Source: Hydnum rufescens UP504
Lineage: Eukaryota > Basidiomycota > Agaricomycetes > Cantharellales > Hydnaceae
Direction of reading: 5' to 3'
Assembly (NCBI GenBank): GCA_014904985.1
Contig: MU128946.1
Coordinates: 311,558 to 324,284, forward strand
DNA: 12,727 bases
A program made the position numbers and the translations under genes. This document shows positions 7,166-12,727 of this stretch, one piece after another. Each line of letters begins with the position of its first letter. Position 1 is the stretch's first letter. The notes under the pieces were generated by a model. The model saw nothing but the letters and a program-made list of their open reading frames with translations, did no database searches and was not told where the DNA came from.

Positions 7166-7611
7166 GCACTAACCAGTGGCCCTGGGCCTGGTTTTTTCAC
7201 TGTATCAGGGTCCCTAGGGGCCCATCCATCCATCCCAGGCACCACCCCCTGGTCCTGGGCCCCCATTGGGCTGGATGGGGAAAATTTTCTTGGATGTAGT
7301 TCATTTAATTTCCGCATTTAGGCTTTTTTTTCAATAGGAATCAGTGTATTATGTAACTGGATATTATCCAAGGTTATTATGGGATATTATCTAATGCATC
7401 CTTCCTTATTGGGCTATCTAATTACTGCATTTAGGGATATTAATATTATAAAATATATATTATTTAACTGGAATAATAATAATAGCCTGGATGCAAAAGG
7501 TTTAATGAAATGGGGTTACTGTAACTTGTTGCAACAAAGTTACCGGGTATTGATGCAACCCTTCCAAGGTAAGTTACCACATTTTTTGCAAAATATTTAC
7601 AGCATGGGCTG

Positions 7612-7618
7612 ATTCTGA
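7612..7618. repeat. Candidate target-site duplication, right (ATTCTGA)
   Basis: This is the right-hand partner of 3366-3372. The element end before it reads TACAGCATGGGCTG, whose complement CAGCCCATGCTGTA is an imperfect match to the left end CACCTGATGCTGTA. Confidence 0.5.
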
Positions 7619-8969
7619 GTATGTGGGAGACCTTCTGCCACTCTCAAAACCCGACTCATCTGTCACTAAGGCCTGTGGATTCATGCAGTGACTCTGAATG
7701 CTCAGGAGTTACAGTTCCAGACTTTGCCAGGTAGGCAGGGGGTGTGGTTTCAGCAGGTATGACCTCTGGTGTCATGTTCTGGGCAGGAAAAGTAGGGACA
7801 CTAACTCCTGCTGGCTCAGCCTCCACCATTACCGACTTAGTATGTGAGGGTACAAGCTCGATAGGCAGGGTCTCAGTAGGAGTAGAAATGGAGGCCATGG
7901 CCTCAATGGGAGGAGCAGCAGAGGGCGTGGCCCCAGTAGGAGCTGGAGCAGAGGGAGTGGCCTCAGTAGAAACAGGGGTAGAGGGCATGGCCCCAGTGGG
8001 AGGAGTAGAGGGCATGACCTCAGTGGAAACAGGAGCAGAGGGCATGACCCCAGTAGGAGCAGGAGCAGAGGGCATCTCCTCAGTAGAAACAGGGGCAGAC
8101 AGCATGACCCCAGTAGGAACAGGAGTAGAGGGCATTGCCTCAGTAGAAACAGGAGCAGAGGGCATTGCCTCAGTAGAAACAGGAGCAGAGGGTGCAACCC
8201 CAGTAAGAGCAGGAGTAGAGGGTGTGACCTCAGTAGAAGCAGGAGTGGAAGATGTGGCCTCAGTAGGAGAGGCCTCCATCCATCTGGCCGGCACAGATGC
8301 CTCGATTGTGCCCACGATACCAATGACAATATTGTGTTCTGGAGGCAGGGAATTGACATGCAGGGAACCTGCATGAGTACCCATGATGCCGGGGAGTTGA
8401 GAGCCTGAAGAGCCTGCTGACATGGAGCCACTATCCTTGTCCAATCTGAGCTGCTTGCAACATTTGGCAGCATTCCTGGCTGCACTCTTGCTGTTGGGAT
8501 CCCTCCACCCCTCCAGAATGCATGCATCGAAATCGCTAGGTTTGCCCTTCTTCTTTCTGCTAGCCCCCTTCAGACGACTCTTGACATCAGCCAGAGCTGA
8601 CTTGTCACCCTTCAAGGCTCACTGCATCAACTCGTTAGCCTCTTTCCAAGCAACATCCATCTTTGCCTGTGCTGCCTGCTTCCGCTTCTTGAACTTGATG
8701 ATTTCAACCTTGCACTGTGCTTCAAAGTCCTCATTCGACTCGCCTCGCCTTGGTTGAATAGATCGATCCAAGGCATCTTCCTCTTCTTGAGCAGCCTCCT
8801 CTTCATCGTTATCGGGACCGAACCAGGGTTTGGCTTCCAGCGCCTCATCCATGTCACAGGTGACTCCCTCTGAAAAGTGGGCAGCTGAAGATGATGCTAT
8901 AGAAGAAGGATTGGGAGCTCTGATGACTGTCAAATCAAACTCTGGTTCAGCCAGTGTGTAGATGGGAGA
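7619..8969 (-). pseudogene. Gene BC, 5' half: acidic/coiled-coil and P/S/T-repeat protein
   Basis: I recognise no family. The minus-strand frame can be followed from a splice acceptor (AAATACAG ending at 8970) as SPIYTLAEPEFDLTVIRAPN. The first ATG in frame is 8852-8850 (context TGACATGG). Next come an acidic stretch (DNDEEEAAQEEEDALD), a charged helical or coiled-coil region with KKRK and RKKKGK basic clusters that could be nuclear signals, and a long Pro/Ser/Thr-rich decapeptide repeat. A single in-frame TGA at 8621-8619 splits the frame between Met-Gln and Ala-Leu; CGA to TGA would explain it. The frame stops at 7658-7656 (TGA), but an adjacent frame (TDESGFESGRRSPTYSE) stays open to the foldback insertion and joins the 3' half at 3372. 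The function is unknown. Confidence 0.6.
7885..8275 (-). repeat. 30-bp minisatellite coding S/T-P decapeptides
   Basis: About twelve units of 30 bp alternate between two types, read on the minus strand as APVSTEAMPS-like and APAPTGVMPS-like decapeptides. One unit is a codon shorter. The alternation implies a 60-bp higher-order unit. The repeat would make a flexible linker, possibly O-mannosylated if secreted, but no signal peptide is visible. Confidence 0.85.
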
Positions 8970-9203
8970 CTGTATTTCTGTTTTTATTCAATGGGCTGGT
9001 TCGCTCTGATGGTTGATCACTCTCTAACAAGTTGTGTATGGTATTCAGTGATGGTAAGGTGATGGTATGGACTAGCTATAGTCAATGATATATCATGGGA
9101 TGCTTGTGAAAGGCTTATATGTGTTGTATTGAACTGTTTACTGCTATTTGTGTACCTATTTGTGTCCTCCTGGTCAAAATGCGGATTCTAAAGAGGGTTC
9201 TGG
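8970..9203 (-). other. Upstream leader/intron region of gene BC
   Basis: No open frame is supported here. On the minus strand it lies between the direct repeat, which holds a TATA box and a GTGAGT donor (rc of 9269-9274), and the acceptor at 8970. If spliced directly the intron would be about 305 nt, long for this kind of fungus. A second TATA-like ACATATAAG lies near 9113-9121 on the minus strand, so transcription could also start inside this stretch. No start codon with a useful frame occurs before the acceptor. Confidence 0.35.
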
Positions 9204-9486
9204 ACTAGTTTAAGCTTGATTCAGTGTGTCAATGTATTTCTTTCTTCTTCTGACTTGACTTTGTTATTACTCACCTTTCCTTGGATGTCCAGCAACTCTA
9301 ACCTTAGGTCCTGCAACTATCCTTGGCTTAGTATTTCATGTAGAGGGCTTCCAGTGACTTCAATCTTGTATATGACTTAGCTCCAGATGGCTTTAGATCA
9401 GTACTCTCTTCAGATGCAAGCAGATTTTGTAGACAGTAGTATATTCCAGTAGTGAGGAGATGGGGGGATACAGGAAAATCTACCAG

Positions 9487-9494
9487 CTTTTATA
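9487..9494 (-). promoter_or_regulatory. TATA box, leftward promoter upstream of gene BC
   Basis: The minus strand reads TATAAAAG. Upstream on that strand lie eight TGASTCA cores (9526-9781). Downstream the leader runs to AAGGAAAG followed by a GTGAGT donor (rc of 9269-9274). The direction points into gene BC. No coding start is seen in the leader: the one ATG near 9340 is followed at once by a stop and is absent from copy 1. Confidence 0.5.
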
Positions 9495-9525
9495 CCTTTC
9501 TGAAGGTGGCTGTGTTTAAAGAATA

Positions 9526-9785
9526 TGACTCACTCCTAGGTGAGTCATATGTGAGAACAATAGGGTTGTCAAGGAGGGTGAGTCATTCATAAGGTGGTTG
9601 CATGATAGGTGAGTCATTCATAAAGGGTTGTCAAGGAGGGTGAGTCATTCATAAGGTGGTTGCATGATAGGTGAGTCATTCATAAAGGGTTGTCAAGGAA
9701 GGTGAGTCATTCATAAACAGAACAAAAGGGTTGCTAAGAAGGTGTTATCTTTCATAAAGTGGTTGCAAGGAAGGTGAGTCATTCA
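9526..9785. promoter_or_regulatory. Expanded TGAGTCA array (copy 2)
   Basis: TGACTCA begins at 9526 and TGAGTCA at 9541, 9579, 9610, 9641, 9672, 9703 and 9775. Five consecutive sites are exactly 31 bp apart, so they lie on nearly the same helical face every three turns. Copy 1 has six sites, so the array has gained or lost two units since the copies diverged. The core matches the Gcn4/AP-1 class of bZIP sites; binding is inferred. Confidence 0.6.
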
Positions 9786-10009
9786 TAAACAGAACAAAAG
9801 GGTAGTCAAGGAGGCATTATCTTTCTTATCTGTGAGGTTCTAGAAGTTATTTGTGGCAATGGGAGATGAAATCAAAGGATATTTCCAAGTTCTTGGAGAT
9901 TAATTTGTTTGTAGTCCAGTGGTTAAGATGTTTTTGTTGCTGGTTGATAATGGGGACAAGTGCATGGGATGGGATTCGATGCAGAAACAGTTTGCATCCG
10001 TAATAGACA

Positions 10010-10425
10010 TTCTTGGTATCATTTGATGCGGATTTTTAACAGCTTTCTGGGCGCGGTGGTTCTGAGCAGATCCAGTGTAAACTGACAGAGAAATTTGTTT
10101 TTTACTGATGGGTGTTGATTCTGATAGTAATATCATTTTGCAGAGTTCAGTTTTGATCTGTTCTTTGCACACTCAGTACCGTTGGATGTGGATTTTTTAT
10201 ATCTTTCCAGGCGCGGTTGTTCCGAGAGGATTGAATGCGAACTGACAGAGAAATTTGTTTTTTACTGGAAATCCCGGATTTTGACAGTAATATTGGTCTA
10301 GAGAGTGCATTTCTGGTCCGTTCGACTTGTGTTTGGTACCATTCGAAAGGTGTAAATCGTGGCCTTCCGAGAGTTATATGGGAGTACCTCTTCGATCAAA
10401 ACTGATGGAGTAATCGAACGAACTC
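10010..10425. repeat. Three diverged tandem units of about 160 bp (copy 2)
   Basis: Counterpart of 1605-2030. Blocks GTATCATTTGATGCGG, GTACCGTTGGATGTGG and GTACCATTCGAAAGGTG recur about 160 bp apart. Several differences from copy 1 are CpG transitions in either direction, which indicates independent loss of CpG in both copies. Confidence 0.65.
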
Positions 10426-10521
10426 TGTTTTCATGCATAGCCGTAATTAATTTCGTAATAGTCACATGATTATTCCAATGGCTGGGATCAAGTGTTTCGC
10501 ATTTTCTGATACTGGATGTTT

Positions 10522-12003
10522 TTATCTTCCACAATGCATAATAGAATAGGGGCAAGAATGGTCCATCCCCAACAATGTTTCAAAGAGATGACACATTTCT
10601 TCAGGAGGCCATGGCTGATACTGAAGAAAGAGTGCATTGAGGAACGATGTCTTCCAGGGCTTTGTGAGGTGTCCCCAGGATAGGACCTTGGCAGCATGAA
10701 CCAGGGACTTGGGCAATCAGACTCTACAATGAGCTGCTCTGAAACTGTGTGATAGTGAACATTGTTGCCTTTCTCCTTCAGAATCGGATTGAGCTCTTCT
10801 TGGGAAATTTCCTTCCCAGTCAAATGCTGCATACTCTTAATATTGATCCCTGCATCATCAAACCAAAGGCCCCACAATGGCACCCCATGTGCTTGGAGAT
10901 CATCAAGCCAGACTCCTGGGTTCAAATGGAGATACAATGCCCCGATTAGATTATCATCAACACCAAAATGAGGATGGTCTGTTTTACTGACCATGGAAAT
11001 GTGGTTGATACACCAGTGCATGGTCATCTGGGCAAAAGCACCATATTTGTATGCACAGTGCAGATAATCACTTGCCAGTTGAGTCATTGCAAGCTCATCC
11101 GGCATCGACTGTGACAAGAGATGGACCAAAAATGGGGACTTGCCAAGTGACTGGGGTTTCACTGGCATGACGAGAGTGGCAAGAGAAACCTGGATTCCCA
11201 AGTTCAAGGCTGCGAGACACCATTGCCTGTACCATTCATGGTTCCTCAGAACAAAATCCTCCAGTTGTTTACAGTACGCATTGGTGAGTTTGACACCATC
11301 AGAGGACGAGATCATATTGAGTGAAGCTGGGAGAGGGGGATCATCGATACGATGTGAGATGTAACCAATGTAGGGCATCTGCATTGAATACATTGTGGGG
11401 AGTCTCATATAATTGGTCGAATAGAAATGAGGGGCACCGTATTTATCCCAGTGGCAAGCAATAGATGCATGATCCCAGGTATAGATATCAGGCTTGCATT
11501 CGGAAGGACACTGCTCAGTGTATTGGAATGGCCGGCGACTGTTCGTGAATAATGTTGCCCATTCCACTCATTTCACAACTGGAAATGGCTTTGTTGTAGG
11601 GTCTACTTTGTATTCATCCATGTCTTTAAGGAACTCTACATTGAGATATGAGAAAATTTGCCTGATTACCTAGGCAAGGTCCACAATGTTGGCTTACCAT
11701 TCTTGCACTGATTGGACCATGTATCATAATATTTGACACCCATATATGGATTTTCCAGAGGAGTGGGCAGTGCAGGCTCAGTATTCCCTTTCTGGTCAGC
11801 CCATGTCAGAGGTTGATGCAAGGTCTTGGGGTTTTCACCCACCAACCACATCGGCACTGGCAGGCTGAGAACTCTCCTTGAGACCCAAAGTCCCTCAGGT
11901 CAGTTCGAGTTCTGATGTAGCCCCTCATTGTGGTAGTAGCAACGACATGCATGTCATAAGGTGGGTGGGGCGTCTAGACCTCATATAGACCTTCTGAATC
12001 CAT
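10522..12003 (-). pseudogene. Gene A: broken lineage-specific protein gene (about 470 codons)
   Basis: The proposed start is ATG 12003-12001 in a strong context (GCCATGG), beginning MDSEGLYEV. A TAG follows at 11976-11974, then the frame continues through MRGYIRTRTDLRDFGSQGEF. A single-base loss near 11865, in a C run, shifts it to PVPMWLVGENPKTLHQP. Exon 1 ends at 11698, and a 62-nt intron (11697-11636) restores KN-EFLKDMDEYKVD. A TGA at 11570-11568 (CGA to TGA possible) interrupts before EWATLFTNSRRPF. The long middle part includes RIDDPPLPASLNMISSSDGV and LWGLWFDDAGINIKS. A second single-base loss near 10711, again in a C run, shifts to SLVHAAKVLSWGHLTKPWK, ending HCGR and TAA at 10524-10522. 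I recognise no catalytic motif or named family. It resembles uncharacterised repeated proteins of mushroom genomes; that is an impression, not a search result. Confidence 0.6.
11636..11697 (-). other. Intron (62 nt, GT-AG) in gene A
   Basis: The minus strand begins GTAAGC and ends CAATGTAG. Splicing joins AAT G with AG TTC, giving N-E-F in frame. Without splicing the upstream frame runs into a stop within a few codons of 11666. Length and signals match those of the gene BC intron. Confidence 0.72.
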
Positions 12004-12727
12004 GGCACTCTCTGCCAGGGTTCTCGCTTAGGCCGAAGGCACACATGCTGATAATAGCACATTTAAAGAGGTTACAAAAATAATAGGACAGCAAAAAAAA
12101 AAACAAAGAAAGGTGAATAACGACAGAGGATGGGGGCTGATGAAGAGTGATGGAAAGTGGATGAAGACAATGAAAATGACAAAGGAGAACAACGCACCAG
12201 TGATCACAGAAAGAACAGGCGTATAGTTTGTCTGTTTCCCGTTAATTCCCCAAGATTTTTTTGTTTCCGGTTTGTTTCACAGTTTGATCCGGCCTGTTTC
12301 CGATTTGTCCCATCTCCAATTCATTTCCCACTTCATTCTACCTCATTTCAATACTATCCGGTTCCCAACACACCTCTCCCCCACTAGTCCTCAATGTTCC
12401 CTGTCAACTAACACACACTTGCACATGTCACACACTAGCCACCTCCCTTCTTCGTGCCATGCCCCCTTAAACCACCTACAAATTAGCGATCAATCCCCAG
12501 ATAAAGTATAGGAATACTCGTTATATAAGTAATACTGAAGGTGACATCCAGAAAGACTACAGCATATTGGATACTCTCAGACAATTTCCGCTATTAACTC
12601 CACACAGACTACAGGTTAGACTAACACACTGTACCATATTCCCAACTTAATGATATAATCTCAGAGATTTCGACTTACTAACGTTAATCACAACACGGAA
12701 AATACCTCTTCTCTTCCTTTTTTTTTG
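12004..12727. other. Right flank, no gene recognised
   Basis: It holds a run of 11 A near 12091, a pyrimidine-rich stretch on the + strand (about 12230-12480), and a self-complementary TTATATAA near 12519. On the minus strand it would contain the promoter of gene A, but I see no convincing TATA box within 150 bp upstream of 12003. Short + strand frames at 12157-12511 have low-complexity, overlapping translations and no recognisable domain. The window ends in a T run, which may be a contig end. Confidence 0.5.

Larger units (their letters stand above)
3373..7611. mobile_element. Giant foldback (inverted-repeat) element, non-autonomous
   Basis: The left arm (from about 3625) is the inverted complement of the right arm (to about 7363), and they meet at a loop of about 5 nt (5784-5788) between ACAGTATTT and AAATACTGT. 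Identity near the centre is very high: open frames at 4818-5054 (-) and 6516-6752 (+) translate identically over 78 codons. Outside this core, 3373-3624 and 7364-7611 are also related in inverted orientation but diverged, sharing ATGCTGTA, TGGTAACTTACC and TTGCATCA blocks. ATTCTGA stands at 3366-3372 and 7612-7618 as a candidate target duplication; an eighth base would mismatch. No transposase frame is present. The architecture recalls Drosophila FB elements; the superfamily is unknown. It splits gene BC. Confidence 0.85.
9204..10536 (-). repeat. Long direct repeat, copy 2 (uninterrupted)
   Basis: The same order of elements as copy 1, without the solo LTR. It lies immediately upstream of gene BC on the minus strand and immediately downstream of gene A. 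Its right-hand 75 bp or so match the 3' coding end of gene BC (LWKIKTSSIRKCE in both copies), so it carries a fragment of that gene's tail with no gene body attached. It supplies the empty site that defines the LTR insertion in copy 1. Compared as possible LTR ends, + strand TGGACTAG (9201) and CTTCCACA (10533) would give TG...CA, but the left edge cannot be tested inside this window. Confidence 0.93.

Noticed and set aside
3666..7321. 91-codon frames at 3666-3941 (-) and 7046-7321 (+) with a hydrophobic segment
   Set aside because: Also mirror copies within the arms. They differ by about six residues, several of them radical changes, which gives no sign of purifying selection.
3373..7611. 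Palindrome as an amplification or assembly chimera
   Set aside because: The arms carry different numbers of tandem dimers, scattered substitutions and diverged outer ends, and a 7-bp duplication flanks the whole. A chimera would give near-perfect mirrored arms.
7744..8376. 210-codon + strand frame rich in Gly, Val and Glu
   Set aside because: It is the complement of the Ser/Thr-Pro decapeptide repeat of gene BC. A 30-bp period keeps all frames open. The minus strand has the non-repeat coding flanks.
9201..9210. Helitron 3' end (CTAG followed by T on the minus strand)
   Set aside because: CTAG-T is present, but there is no GC-rich hairpin just before it, no TC start at the other end, and no Rep/helicase gene.
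11860..11905. Cys-x-Cys motif (ACQC) of gene A as a KDZ-transposase-associated CxC domain
   Set aside because: The ACQC string occurs only in the frame past the likely single-base loss, and no other KDZ feature is seen in the rest of the protein.
12157..12511. Two overlapping + strand frames in the right flank
   Set aside because: The translations are Phe/Pro/His/Ser-rich products of a pyrimidine-rich stretch. There is no domain, no splice evidence, and they overlap in different frames.

Overview
The window looks like a transposon-dense, decaying piece of a filamentous basidiomycete genome, most likely an agaricomycete. I infer this from two short GT-AG introns (58 and 62 nt) in lineage-specific genes, a solo LTR of retrotransposon type (TG...CA, 5-bp target duplication), and many CpG-to-TpG/CpA changes. 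I found no intact conserved gene, no tRNA or rRNA and no CRISPR array. Both recognisable genes are on the minus strand and both are broken.

Layout on the + strand. (1) 1-2137 is the first copy of a long direct repeat (about 1.3 kb without its insertion). A solo LTR at 533-1379, flanked by TAAAC, interrupts it. (2) 2061-3372 is the 3' half of a minus-strand pseudogene ('gene BC'), including a clean 58-nt intron and a repeat-rich low-complexity segment. (3) 3373-7611 is a giant foldback element. Its two arms meet at about 5786 with a loop of about 5 nt, and the arms are built from monomers of about 146 bp. The 7-mer ATTCTGA borders it on both sides. (4) 7619-8969 is the 5' half of gene BC, so the foldback element appears to have split one gene. 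(5) 9204-10536 is the second copy of the direct repeat, in the same orientation. (6) 10522-12003 is a second minus-strand pseudogene ('gene A') with one 62-nt intron. (7) 12004-12727 is flanking DNA with no recognisable gene.

How the parts relate. Each direct repeat carries, on the minus strand, an array of TGAGTCA sites, then a TATAAAAG box, then a GTGAGT splice donor. The copy at 9204-10536 lies directly upstream of gene BC, and the copy at 1-2137 begins inside the 3' coding end of gene BC. Promoter-bearing direct repeats therefore bracket a gene, as in a non-autonomous LTR-type element, but I see no convincing primer-binding site, polypurine tract or reverse transcriptase. A tandem duplication remains possible. 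Gene A ends exactly where this unit begins.

Decay. Gene BC has at least four in-frame TGA codons and gene A has one, all explicable as CGA to TGA. Gene A also has a TAG and two apparent single-base losses in C runs. The two direct-repeat copies differ at many CpG positions. This is what cytosine-methylation-driven silencing of repeats would leave. The most unusual object is the 4.2-kb palindrome of nucleosome-length monomers sitting inside a gene.
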